Origin: Streptosporangium roseum DSM 43021
GTDB lineage: Bacteria > Actinomycetota > Actinomycetes > Streptosporangiales > Streptosporangiaceae
Reading direction: 5' to 3'
DNA: 64,000 nt
NCBI RefSeq assembly: GCF_000024865.1
Contig: NC_013595.1
Span: 1,364,001-1,428,000 of the forward strand
Positions within the stretch are counted from its first letter, which is position 1; each line of letters starts with the position of its first letter. Below, in pieces: positions 17,820-25,611 of this stretch. The position numbers were made by a program, and so were the translations under genes. Below the pieces are notes generated by a model. That model was not told the DNA's origin, made no database searches, and saw only the letters and a program-made list of their open reading frames with translations.

Positions 17820-18299
17820 TCAGCGGGCCCGCGTGACCTCGTCGGGGAGCTCCTTCGGCACCTCTTCGGTGGCGGCCAGGAAGACCCACTTCTTGTAGGA
17901 CCAGAAGCGGAACAGCGTGCCCAGGCCGATGCCGATCAGGTTGGCCACGTTGATGCTCAGCGGGTCGGTCAGCTCCAGGGTGTAGCGGGTGAAGCCGATG
18001 CAGAGCAGCCCGATCAGTAGGGCGACCCCGTTGAGCAGGAAGAACAGGAAATACTCCCGGGCGAGCCCGCTCTGCTCCCGGTGCCGGTAGGTCCAGAAGC
18101 GGTTGCCGAAGTAGGCGAAGGTGGTCGCGATCACGGTGGCGATGACCTTGGAGGTCAGGGTGCCCCAGTGCAGGCCGTACTGGAGGAGGTTGAAGCCGCC
18201 GGTGTCGATGACGAAGGCGATCGCCCCGATGGTCCCGAACTTCGACAGCTCGCGGATCAGACCGGAGAGCCGTTCGTAGGCACCTCGCAGAAACTGCAC
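17820..18299 (-). CDS. GtrA-like membrane protein
   Basis: About 159 residues with four membrane helices, matching GtrA/DPMS-like flippase-type proteins (LSKFGTIGAIAFVIDTG, FGNRFWTYRH, FWSYKKWVF). The family is linked to moving polyprenyl-linked sugars across the membrane. The frame stays open to 18482, but the extra residues do not look like GtrA. I prefer the GTG at 18299, just after AGGAG; the spacing is short, so the start is uncertain. In mycobacteria a GtrA gene also lies beside purK-purE. Confidence 0.82.
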   Translation of the reverse strand: MQFLRGAYERLSGLIRELSKFGTIGAIAFVIDTGGFNLLQYGLHWGTLTSKVIATVIATTFAYFGNRFWTYRHREQSGLAREYFLFFLLNGVALLIGLLCIGFTRYTLELTDPLSINVANLIGIGLGTLFRFWSYKKWVFLAATEEVPKELPDEVTRAR

Positions 18300-18591
18300 G
18301 TCTCCTGCACGGTCCTTTCCAGGTTGGCTGGGGATCCGCCACTCGGGAGGACCTCGGACATTCTTCTGCCAGGCTACCGGGGGCGTCCCGGGCTCCGCCT
18401 GCCGGTTGACCAGGTGTTGTGCATACCAGTCAGCTAAGAATATTTCAATAAATGTCACGCCTTGCCGGATAAATCCGGGCATCTGACGTTACCCTGATCC
18501 GGTAGATCGCTGGGAGGCTTCGGGGGAGTCCGCCCCTGCGATCGGTCAGACGGATCGCCGCACGCGACGGCCACGACCACGGGACCACTCC

Positions 18592-19536
18592 TTGCCCCGC
18601 CGACTCCTCGCCCTGCTCCTCGGCCTGTCCGTGACGACCGGCTGCGGTGCGCGGGCAGCCGGGCAGGACACGCCCCGTGAGCCCGGGGCTTCGCCGAGGA
18701 CGTCCGTCCGCGCGGTCGAGCCCGCCGAGGCGGCCCAGGCCTTCAAGCTGCTGGGCCGGCTCGACGACGCCTGGCGGAAGCGAGATTGCCAGACCGTCGA
18801 GAGGCTCACCACCTGGGCGGAGAAGACGCTGGGCGGTCGTGCCTGCGAGGCGACCCGGAACGGCCGCCCAGCCCCCTCCCGGAAGGGATACTCCGACGCG
18901 GAGTTCTTCCTGCCGGCCACGGCCGGCGCGGACCGCTGGTTCGTCGCCCTGGCCCGCCGTCCCCACCCCGCCTACTTCCTGTTCGTCCACGAGGGCGACG
19001 ACTGGAGGCTCGCCGCCGGCCCCGTCCCGGTGAAGGGCGAGCCGCGCGAGCCGGCCGGGGGCGCGGTGCCCGCCGACGACCCCGGCGCCGGGGTCGGGGC
19101 GCGCCTGGCGCCGCAGCGCTACCTGACCTACCTGACCGACCCCGCCGGGGTGAGCGGGGTGACCTTCCCCAAGGGGGACATCGCCAGGGAGCTGTTCGAC
19201 GAGCTGGTCCGGCGGCCCCGGAAGGTGCGGCCCGACCGCCTCACCTCCGACGTCCGGCTGCTCGTCGGACCGCAGCGGGCGCTGCTGCTGCCCGGCGGGG
19301 GCGCGCTGGTCATCCACGCCCTGGAGATCGAACACCGGCAGAGGGCCGGGCCGGGCCGCTCATCGCTGCGCCACCCGATCTACGGCAAGGACGAGCTGCG
19401 CGGGTTCACCGGGAAGGGCAGGGTCGCCGGGCTGACCGGCACCGAGATCGTGCTCGTCGTCACCGAGGTGACCGGTGGCACCGGGGTCTCCACGGTCGCC
19501 GCGCGCCGCTCCCTGGCCACCCTCACCACCGGCTGA
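18592..19536 (+). CDS. Putative lipoprotein of unknown function
   Basis: 314 residues from a TTG start. The N-terminus is a short basic-hydrophobic signal ending in SVTTGC, a near lipobox, so it is probably exported and lipid-anchored. The mature part has two regions of mixed strands and helices: about 45-145 with two cysteines (C66, C85), and about 165-310. I do not recognise the family. It sits 36 bp before purK on the same strand, so it may be read through into the purine genes, but that need not mean a shared function. Confidence 0.7.
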   Translation: MPRRLLALLLGLSVTTGCGARAAGQDTPREPGASPRTSVRAVEPAEAAQAFKLLGRLDDAWRKRDCQTVERLTTWAEKTLGGRACEATRNGRPAPSRKGYSDAEFFLPATAGADRWFVALARRPHPAYFLFVHEGDDWRLAAGPVPVKGEPREPAGGAVPADDPGAGVGARLAPQRYLTYLTDPAGVSGVTFPKGDIARELFDELVRRPRKVRPDRLTSDVRLLVGPQRALLLPGGGALVIHALEIEHRQRAGPGRSSLRHPIYGKDELRGFTGKGRVAGLTGTEIVLVVTEVTGGTGVSTVAARRSLATLTTG

Positions 19537-19572
19537 CCTCCCACCGGCCAGGGCCCGGTAAACTCAACCGCC

Positions 19573-20730
19573 GTGAGCAGCCCTTCTTTGGCCAGTCCCA
19601 TCGGACCCGTCGTCGGCGTGATCGGAGCGGGCCAGCTGGCCCGGATGATGCAGCAGGCGGCCATCGCCCTCGGGGTGGAGTTGCGGGTGCTGGCCAACTC
19701 GCCGGACGAGAGCGCCGCCCGGGTGATCGTCGACGTCCGCCTGGGCGACTACCGCAACCTGGCGGACCTGCGCGACTTCGCCAAGGGGTGTGACGCGCTC
19801 ACCTTCGACCACGAGCACGTGCCCACCGAGCACATCCGCGCGCTGGCCGGGGACGGCTCCGCCGTGCACCCCGGTGCCGACGCCCTCGTGCACGCCCAGG
19901 ACAAGGCCGTGATGCGCGAGCGGCTGACCGCGATCGGCGTCCCGTGCCCGCCCTGGCGGCGGATCGCCACGGCCGCCGACGTCGAGGAGTTCGCCGCGGA
20001 CAACGGCTGGCCGGTCGTGCTCAAGGCCGTGCGCGGCGGCTACGACGGGCGCGGCGTCTGGATCTGCCGATCCGCCGAGGACGCGGCGGAGGTCCTGGCC
20101 AGCGGGGTGCCGCTGATGGCCGAGGCGTTCGTGCCCTTCGAGCGCGAGCTGGCCGTCCTGGTCGCCCGCTCGCCGCACGGGCAGGGCGTCAGCTACCCGG
20201 TCGTGGAGACCGTCCAGCGCGACGGCATCTGCGTCGAGGTGATCGCCCCCGCGCCGGGGCTCGACCCCGAGCAGGCCGCGGCGGCCCAGCGGATCGCCCT
20301 GACGATCGCCCACGAGCTGGGGGTGAGCGGGCTGCTGGCGGTGGAGATGTTCGCCACCGCCTCCGGGCTGGTGGTGAACGAGCTGGCCATGCGCCCGCAC
20401 AACAGCGGTCACTGGACCATCGACGGCGCGCGCACCTCCCAGTTCGAGCAGCACCTGCGCGCCGTGCTCGACCTCCCGCTCGGCTCGCCCTCGCTGACCG
20501 CTCCGGTCGTGGTGATGGCCAACCTCCTGGGCGGCGACGACCCCGACGTCTTCTCCCGCTACGAGCACGTGATGGCGCACGACCCGGGGATCAAGGTCCA
20601 CTTCTACGGCAAGGAAGTACGGCCCGGCCGCAAGATCGGCCACGTCACCGCCCTCGGCACCGACCTGGACGAGGTCCGGGCCCGGGCCCGGCACGCCGCC
20701 GTCTACCTCACCGAGGGCGTCTACACATGA
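19573..20730 (+). CDS. purK: N5-carboxyaminoimidazole ribonucleotide synthase
   Basis: The 385-residue ATP-grasp enzyme uses ATP and bicarbonate to turn AIR into N5-CAIR in purine synthesis. Visible blocks are GVIGAGQLARMM near the N-terminus, FDHEHVP, the ATP-grasp strand VVLKAVRGGYDGRG, and NELAMRPHNSGHWTIDG with the metal- and substrate-binding residues. GTG 19573 gives a normal N-terminus. It works with PurE just downstream, and the two are joined by a short reading frame that overlaps both. Confidence 0.96.
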   Translation: MSSPSLASPIGPVVGVIGAGQLARMMQQAAIALGVELRVLANSPDESAARVIVDVRLGDYRNLADLRDFAKGCDALTFDHEHVPTEHIRALAGDGSAVHPGADALVHAQDKAVMRERLTAIGVPCPPWRRIATAADVEEFAADNGWPVVLKAVRGGYDGRGVWICRSAEDAAEVLASGVPLMAEAFVPFERELAVLVARSPHGQGVSYPVVETVQRDGICVEVIAPAPGLDPEQAAAAQRIALTIAHELGVSGLLAVEMFATASGLVVNELAMRPHNSGHWTIDGARTSQFEQHLRAVLDLPLGSPSLTAPVVVMANLLGGDDPDVFSRYEHVMAHDPGIKVHFYGKEVRPGRKIGHVTALGTDLDEVRARARHAAVYLTEGVYT

Positions 20731-20801
20731 GCCTGCCGATCGGCGGGCACGGCACCACTGCGAACACGGTCCACGGGCCGCGAGGCGAGGAGAACGCATG
20801 A
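20727..20801 (+). CDS. 24-codon linking ORF between purK and purE
   Basis: This tiny frame (starting MSLPIGGHGTT and ending GEENA) starts in an ATGA with the purK stop and ends in an ATGA with the purE start. A ribosome could pass from purK through it to purE without leaving the message. GAGGCGAGGAG near its end is also the purE ribosome site. It may be a coupling device, a true micropeptide, or chance. Confidence 0.4.
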   Translation: MSLPIGGHGTTANTVHGPRGEENA

Positions 20802-21301
20802 CCACCGTCGGCATCGTCATGGGCAGCGACTCCGACTGGCCGGTGATGAGACTCGCCGCCGAGGCGCTGGCCGAGTTCGGCGTCGAGTTCGAGGCGGACG
20901 TGGTCTCGGCGCACCGCATGCCCGAGGAGATGATCGCCTACGGCGCGCAGGCGGCGGGGCGGGGCCTCAAGGTGATCATCGCGGGGGCCGGGGGAGCCGC
21001 CCACCTGCCCGGCATGCTCGCCTCGGTGACCCCCCTGCCGGTGATCGGCGTCCCGGTCCCGCTGAAGTATCTCGACGGCATGGACTCCCTGCTCTCGATC
21101 GTCCAGATGCCCGCCGGAGTCCCGGTCGCGACCGTCGCCGTCGGCGGCGCCCGCAACGCGGGCCTGCTGGCCGTACGCATCCTCGCCGCCGCCGACGAGG
21201 ACCTGCGGGCCCGGATGGTGGAGTTCCAGGCGTCCCTCAAGGAGCAGGCCCACGCCAAGGGCGCCAAGCTCCGCGCCGAGGCCGCTCAGCTCGGCGGCTG
21301 A
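20798..21301 (+). CDS. purE: N5-carboxyaminoimidazole ribonucleotide mutase
   Basis: The 167-residue class I PurE converts N5-CAIR to CAIR. Motifs are GSDSDWPVM for phosphate binding, SAHRMPEEM with the active-site His39, and GAGGAAHLPGMLAS. The ATG follows GAGGCGAGGAG. It is coupled to purK through the linking frame and ends before a short GC hairpin. Confidence 0.96.
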   Translation: MTTVGIVMGSDSDWPVMRLAAEALAEFGVEFEADVVSAHRMPEEMIAYGAQAAGRGLKVIIAGAGGAAHLPGMLASVTPLPVIGVPVPLKYLDGMDSLLSIVQMPAGVPVATVAVGGARNAGLLAVRILAAADEDLRARMVEFQASLKEQAHAKGAKLRAEAAQLGG

Positions 21302-21318
21302 GCCGTACGGTCTCCGGG

Positions 21319-21342
21319 CGGCGGGACCTCCCTGGCCCGCCG
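21319..21342 (+). terminator. Possible weak terminator after purE
   Basis: CGGCGGG (21319-21325) pairs with CCCGCCG (21336-21342) around a 10-base loop, 18 bases after the purE stop. There is no T-run, so support is modest. Confidence 0.35.
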
Positions 21343-21484
21343 GGTGGGTTTCGGCTGGACGCGCGGCGGTGGTTCCGCCCTCCGCTCTCCGGTGGAGCCG
21401 CGGAGCCATCGGTCCCCGGAGGCGCGGCGGCCACTCGCCCGCGCCGGGTTCTCCGGGATGTACGCGTGAGCGGGGATCGAGGAC

Positions 21485-21784
21485 ATGCGGGAGCTGTTCG
21501 GGTGGGCGCCTGTCGACGACCGTGCCTATGACCGAGCCTGGCAGGCCCAGGGTCTGCTCACGGCGAAGGGACAGCAGCGGGGCGCGGGGCCGGTGGACCT
21601 GGTGGTGGCGGCGACAGCGGAGCTGCGGGGGCTCACGTTGTTGCATCGTGACCATGATTTCGACTGTGTCGCCGCGGTCACAGGTCAGCCGCTTCAGTGG
21701 TATGCCCCCGAGGCGGGGAAACAGCGCGGTCATCCACGCCGCAGGGGAGCTATACCGATCCTGAATGTCGGCTCACTAGCCTGA
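21485..21784 (+). pseudogene. Truncated PIN-domain (VapC-like) toxin remnant
   Basis: The 99-codon frame contains only the C-terminal half of a PIN toxin. PVDLVVAATAELRGLTLLHRDHDFD, split here as PVDLVVAATAELRGL and TLLHRDHDFD, is the typical last catalytic region with two acidic residues, and VTGQPLQWYAPE is the usual end. The N-terminal half, with the first catalytic Asp and Glu, is absent; 21343-21484 does not encode it. The last 22 codons are an unrelated read-through extension. No antitoxin gene lies upstream. PIN toxins need all their acidic residues, so this is almost certainly dead. Confidence 0.75.
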
Positions 21785-21821
21785 GGGCTTCCCAGCGCCC
21801 GAGGATGAGGAGACAACGACC

Positions 21822-23429
21822 ATGGTGAGGAAGCCCGCGTCGCTCGCGGCCGTGACGATGGCGACGGTCATGCTGACGTCATGCGGGTTGACGGGTGTCC
21901 CGCAGGGCGGCGGCGGTGAGGAACGCCAGTTCGGCCCGGCCGCGGCGAGCCCCACCGGGTCCGCGCCCACCTCACAGCCGGCCCCCGGGGCGACGGCCAC
22001 CGCCTCCTCGCCGACCGGTGCCGGAGCGGACACCCGTCCCGCGCTCGCGAGCACGCAGAGCACCCACACCCCGGCCTACAAGGTCGAGGTCGTCGGCCTG
22101 AACCGGGTCGCGGGCAAGCACCTCGTCGTCCAGCTCAGGCTCTCCAACACCGGCACCAGCGAGAACATCTCCTGGACCGGGGAGCTGGGGGACAACACCC
22201 GCCCGCTCGGTGAGATCCGCTGGGCCTCGGGCATCGGCGTGCTGGACGCGGCCGCGCGCCGCTGGCTGCTGCCGTACAAGCCGGCCGACAGCCCGTGCCT
22301 GTGCAGCGACGAGCGGCGTGACGACCTCGGCTATTTCATCGAGCCCGGCGAGTCGCTGCCCGTCTACGCCGTCCTGCCCGCCCCCTCGGGGAACCCGGCC
22401 ACCACCACCGTCGTCACCCCGCTCGGCCCGCCCATGATGGACGTGCCGATCAGCGACGAGCCCGTCACGCCGCCTGCCGGGCAGACCTTCCCCGACCCCG
22501 AGGCCCAGCCGGTCACCGTGATCAGCCACCGGATCATGACGCCGTCGGAGTCGCCCGACAGGTCGGAGGAGACCACCGACGACGGCGAGGACCTGCACGT
22601 CAACCTCTCCTCCGACGTGCTGTTCGCGCTGAACAGGGCCGACCTGACGCCCCGGTCCAGGGCCGTGCTCACACGCACCGCCAAGCTGATCGACACCTCC
22701 GAGGGCGCCACGATCACTGTCGAGGGACACGCCGACTCCTCGGGCACCGACGCCATCAACGACCCGCTCTCCCAGCGCCGGGCCCAGGCGGTGCAGCGCG
22801 CCCTGTCCGGCCTGCTGACCAGGACGGGGGTGCGTTTCCAGGCGAAGGGGTACGGCTCGCGGCGGCCGCTCTACGGCAACGAGGACGAGGAGGGACGGCG
22901 GCGCAACCGGCGTGTCACCGTGACGTTCGCCAAGCCGCGGCCCGCCGAGACGCGGCCCGCGACCACTCCCGAGGCGGACCCGGCGCCGAGCGGACGCGGC
23001 CTCACGGCGCGGGGGAAGGACGACGGGCAGCCGTTCACCCTGGAGGTGACCAGCCTGCGGCGGCTCCCCGGCGATCTGGGCGTCCTCACCTACAAGATCA
23101 CCAATGACGGCGACGCAGAGGCGTGGCACCACGAGCTCAACCGCTCCGCCGAATGGATGTCGTACAAGTACCAGGCCGCCGGCAACGTGCGGTTGACGGA
23201 CCCCGCCACCCGGCGGCAGTACCTGCCGGGCAGGATCGTCGTGCAGGCCGACGACGGGACCGACGCCTACTGCGCCTGCACCGAGCTGGCGGGCGTCCGC
23301 GTGGGCACGGAGAAGATCGCTCCGGGCCGGACGAAGGAGTTCTGGAGCCTCTTCGCGCTGCCCGCCGGCGCCTCGTCGGCGCAGGTCAAGATCGCCCAGT
23401 ATCCTCCGCTGCGCGTCCCCATCCGGTAG
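21822..23429 (+). CDS. OmpA-domain lipoprotein with flanking repeated domains
   Basis: 535 residues. The signal peptide ends in MLTSC, so Cys21 is the likely lipidated residue. A Pro/Thr/Ser linker (about 25-82) leads to a beta-rich domain (about 83-205), then an OmpA peptidoglycan-binding domain (about 260-372) with VEGHADSSG, NDPLSQRRA and NRRVTV; the Asp and Arg that bind diaminopimelate are present. A second copy of the first domain follows (about 400-535). Both flanking domains share a paired-cysteine segment (CLCSDERRD and CACTELAGV) followed by a PG-rich turn. It probably anchors to the membrane and touches the wall. GAGGAG lies about ten bases before the ATG. Confidence 0.85.
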   Translation: MVRKPASLAAVTMATVMLTSCGLTGVPQGGGGEERQFGPAAASPTGSAPTSQPAPGATATASSPTGAGADTRPALASTQSTHTPAYKVEVVGLNRVAGKHLVVQLRLSNTGTSENISWTGELGDNTRPLGEIRWASGIGVLDAAARRWLLPYKPADSPCLCSDERRDDLGYFIEPGESLPVYAVLPAPSGNPATTTVVTPLGPPMMDVPISDEPVTPPAGQTFPDPEAQPVTVISHRIMTPSESPDRSEETTDDGEDLHVNLSSDVLFALNRADLTPRSRAVLTRTAKLIDTSEGATITVEGHADSSGTDAINDPLSQRRAQAVQRALSGLLTRTGVRFQAKGYGSRRPLYGNEDEEGRRRNRRVTVTFAKPRPAETRPATTPEADPAPSGRGLTARGKDDGQPFTLEVTSLRRLPGDLGVLTYKITNDGDAEAWHHELNRSAEWMSYKYQAAGNVRLTDPATRRQYLPGRIVVQADDGTDAYCACTELAGVRVGTEKIAPGRTKEFWSLFALPAGASSAQVKIAQYPPLRVPIR

Positions 23430-23433
23430 ACCG

Positions 23434-23530
23434 ACTCCCCGGCCTCCTCGGTTCCCCGGACTTCTCGGACTCCTTGGCTCCCCGGACTTCTCGGCTCCTC
23501 GGACTCCCCGGCTCCCCGGTTTCCTGGCTT
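23434..23530. repeat. Low-complexity imperfect tandem repeat
   Basis: Several imperfect copies of a CTCCCCGGACTTCTCGG-like unit follow the OmpA-lipoprotein stop codon. The units abut, differ slightly and have no spacers. The stretch could have arisen by slippage. I see no gene from 23430 to 23739. Confidence 0.8.
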
Positions 23531-23739
23531 GACGGCTCTCCGGTTCGGCACGGGCTCCTCGGGGAGCCGCCCGGCGTTTCCGGAGGTCGCCGGCTTCCTC
23601 AGCGGCCGGAAGAGGGGGACCGGTCCCGTGAACGACCCGCCGAGCCGATCACCCTCGGAACAGCCCGCCCGCCGTACCGGGGATAGGTGACGGCTCCCGG
23701 GGAAGGGAGGGACCTCCAAGGTTTCGGAGGTTGAGGATC

Positions 23740-23868
23740 ATGAGGAATGCGATACGCGCCGCCATCGGACTCACCGTGGCCGTACTGGCCGTCTTCGGAA
23801 GCATGGGAGCGGGCGATGCCCACCGGCCCGCCCAGACCGGCGTGAGCTCGGAGTCGCCTCGCCACTGA
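23740..23868 (+). CDS. Small putative secreted peptide
   Basis: A 42-residue frame begins with ATG behind GGAGG (nine bases away, with GAGG also nearer). The N-terminus has two arginines and then a clear hydrophobic stretch (AIGLTVAVLAVFGSMGAG), like a signal peptide or single membrane helix, with a short polar tail AHRPAQTGVSSESPRH. Small peptides like this are common and unannotated in actinomycetes. There is no known family and expression is unproven. Confidence 0.5.
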   Translation: MRNAIRAAIGLTVAVLAVFGSMGAGDAHRPAQTGVSSESPRH

Positions 23869-24340
23869 TTCCGAAGGCTGAGATCACGCCGGCTCAGAGG
23901 CCGGACCGGTCTCGGTGATGAAGCCGCTCAACGGCGTCGACCGGTACCGCGTCCGCTTGAGGTGGTTTCGGATCTTGAGGTGGCTTCGGATGAGGACGAT
24001 GAGAGCTCATCGCCGCCGCCCTCGGCGCGGCTGGATGGCCTGCCGTTCGGATCCGTCCACACCCCTTCGGCCGGATCACAGGGGCATACGACGGCAACCG
24101 GTGGACAGAACCCCGGACTCCCGCGGATCGACGGCCCGGCACCCGAAAGAAATCAGTTGTGGCTCGGCGTGTGATCACGTAATTTACGGTCGGCATCGTC
24201 AGACGCACCGTGAGGACAACCGCGTGACCCCGCCTGCTTTCTTGGCCTGACACTTTCCCACAGCGCTTCGTAGCCGACGTGGTCGGCTCCGCCGGACTGC
24301 CCTGGACCGCCTCGGGCAGCCTCCGGCTCTTCAGCGTTCC
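23869..24340. other. Intergenic region without a recognised gene
   Basis: No frame here has convincing codon bias or a ribosome site. The only structure seen is a short near-repeat GAGGTGGTTTCGGAT / GAGGTGGCTTCGGAT at about 23958-23990 and slightly lower GC around 24120-24200. It may contain the DUF1062 gene promoter. Confidence 0.5.
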
Positions 24341-24365
24341 AGGCCGTGTGAACACGGCCTTTCGT
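24341..24365 (+). terminator. Hairpin upstream of the DUF1062 gene
   Basis: AGGCCGTG (24341-24348) and CACGGCCT (24353-24360) form a perfect stem with a TGAA loop, followed by TTCGT. It lies 18 bases before the DUF1062 start, so it could be an intergenic terminator or an attenuator. Confidence 0.5.
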
Positions 24366-24382
24366 CAGGTCTTAGAGAGATC

Positions 24383-25003
24383 ATGTCTTCACAACCCCAT
24401 AGAGATCATGTCGTGCTGCCCTGGATCGTGCAGCGAACTCGCCTGCCTCTCCTCTCCCTTCGCTGCCTGGAGTGCCGGGCGACGGTGGCCACCACCGGGG
24501 AGGGCAGGTTCCGGGTCAATGCCAACGGCAAGCTCCTCGACGTGTGGCTTCTGGTCCGTTGCGTCGCCTGCGGCCAGACCTCGAAGGTCACGGTGCACGA
24601 GCGGGCCCCGGTCCGATCCTTCGACCCGGTCCAGCTCCACGCGTTCGAAACCAACGACTCGGCATCCGTCGCCCAGACGCTCCTGGACCCGCTGGTCGCC
24701 CGGCGCAATCGGTTCACCCTCAAGTGGAACGGCGCGTGGCGTCTGGTCACGCCGCAGGAGCCGCCTGCGGATGCGAGCTGGCCGGTCCAGGTGAAGGTCG
24801 AGTTCCTGGACCCCGTGCCGGTCCGTCCGGAACAACTGATCGCCCAAGGTCTCGGCATCAGCAGGAGCGAAACCGGACGCCGGATCAAGTGCGACATCCC
24901 CCTCAACCGCAGGACGAGCACAGATTTCGTCTTCACCGTCCACCCCGATCCCCAAGGAATCTTCGCCGTCCACCCCGATCCCCAAGGGAGGTGTGAGGTG
25001 TAA
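24383..25003 (+). CDS. DUF1062-family protein
   Basis: 206 residues with two CxxC knuckles near the N-terminus (RCLECRA and RCVACGQ), a probable zinc ribbon, followed by VWLLVRC, VTVHERAPV and a C-terminal part with PEQLIAQGLGISRSE, all as in DUF1062 proteins, whose role is unknown. The last 20 residues carry a tandem duplication: FTVHPDPQGI is followed by FAVHPDPQGR, from a 30-bp repeat (24931-24960 and 24961-24990). The sequence AGAGATCATGTC occurs at 24376 and again at 24401, so the start is slightly uncertain; ATG 24383 is used. Confidence 0.72.
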   Translation: MSSQPHRDHVVLPWIVQRTRLPLLSLRCLECRATVATTGEGRFRVNANGKLLDVWLLVRCVACGQTSKVTVHERAPVRSFDPVQLHAFETNDSASVAQTLLDPLVARRNRFTLKWNGAWRLVTPQEPPADASWPVQVKVEFLDPVPVRPEQLIAQGLGISRSETGRRIKCDIPLNRRTSTDFVFTVHPDPQGIFAVHPDPQGRCEV

Positions 25004-25172
25004 AGGTCCCGGCAGCACCGAGGCCGGCAAGGCCGAGACCGTCCCCCGCCGTCGGTCGGACGGTGGGCGGACGGTGGGCGGACACGGCGCCTGGCGGATC
25101 AGGGATAGATCTTCCTGTGCTCGGCCGGCATCGTGACGTACTGCTCGATGCGGCTCAGGGGTGTCCATCTGT

Positions 25173-25262
25173 GCGGCGCCGTACCGGGTGGAAGGTCAAA
25201 GCGCAGCGAGGGGCGGGTGGAGCGGCTGGGGGCCGGCCCATCCACGCGGCGCCGTACGGGGT
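25173..25262 (+). repeat. Left (forward) array of a 73/74-bp repeat family
   Basis: A unit beginning GCGGCGCCGTACCGGGTGG at 25173 is followed 73 bp later (25246) by the start of a second, truncated unit, GCGGCGCCGTACGGG. The first 53 bp match, in reverse complement with few changes, the repeat units on the other side of the palindrome. No gene is visible from 25004 to 25937. Confidence 0.8.
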
Positions 25263-25301
25263 GCTCCCGCTGCGCGGGAGCGGGCGGGGCGGGGGCGGTG
25301 C

Positions 25302-25373
25302 GGGGTTTTCCTTGATCTGTTGGGATTAGCCGTGCTACAGGACGCCCAATCCCAACAGATCAAGGAAAACCCC
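25302..25373. repeat. Perfect palindrome with 26-bp arms and 20-bp loop
   Basis: The left arm (25302-25327, beginning GGGGTTTTCCTTGATC) and the right arm (25348-25373, ending GATCAAGGAAAACCCC) are exact reverse complements over 26 bases. The loop is 25328-25347. The arms contain T/A runs, unlike the surrounding GC-rich DNA. It lies between the inverted repeat arrays. It could be a strong terminator, a mobile-element remnant (MITE-like) or a protein-binding structure. Confidence 0.92.
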
Positions 25374-25463
25374 TGATCACTACCGCTCCCGGCACTCATC
25401 GGCGCCCGCCCTGCCTCACCCGGTCCACCACCGCCCCCAGACCACGAGACACCGACCCGCACA

Positions 25464-25611
25464 GAAGGAGCGGTCCCCGGCCACCCCACCCACCCCTCGC
25501 CGCGCTTTTGACTTTCTACCCCGGTGCGGCCTGTACGGAAGGAGTGGTCCTTGGCCGCTCCACTCACCCCTCGCTGCGCTTTTGACTTTCCACCCCGGTA
25601 CGGCGCCGCGC
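25464..25611 (-). repeat. Right (reverse) array: two tandem 74-bp repeats
   Basis: Two imperfect units run from 25464 and from 25538, each beginning GAAGGAG(C/T)GGTCC and containing CACCCCTCGC(C/T)GCGCTTTT. The second unit is the inverted counterpart of the left array at 25173-25225. The structure is left array, palindrome, right array, i.e. fold-back overall. Confidence 0.85.

Noticed and set aside
18300..18482. Longer GtrA start at 18482
   Set aside because: The added residues do not resemble GtrA proteins and a GTG with a ribosome site at 18299 gives the normal family length.
23434..23530. C/T/G-rich repeats considered as a small CRISPR or a coding repeat
   Set aside because: No spacers, irregular units and no open frame of good quality; low-complexity slippage explains it.
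25173..25611. Repeat arrays considered as a CRISPR array
   Set aside because: Units are 73/74 bp, abut without spacers and occur in both orientations; no cas gene is nearby.
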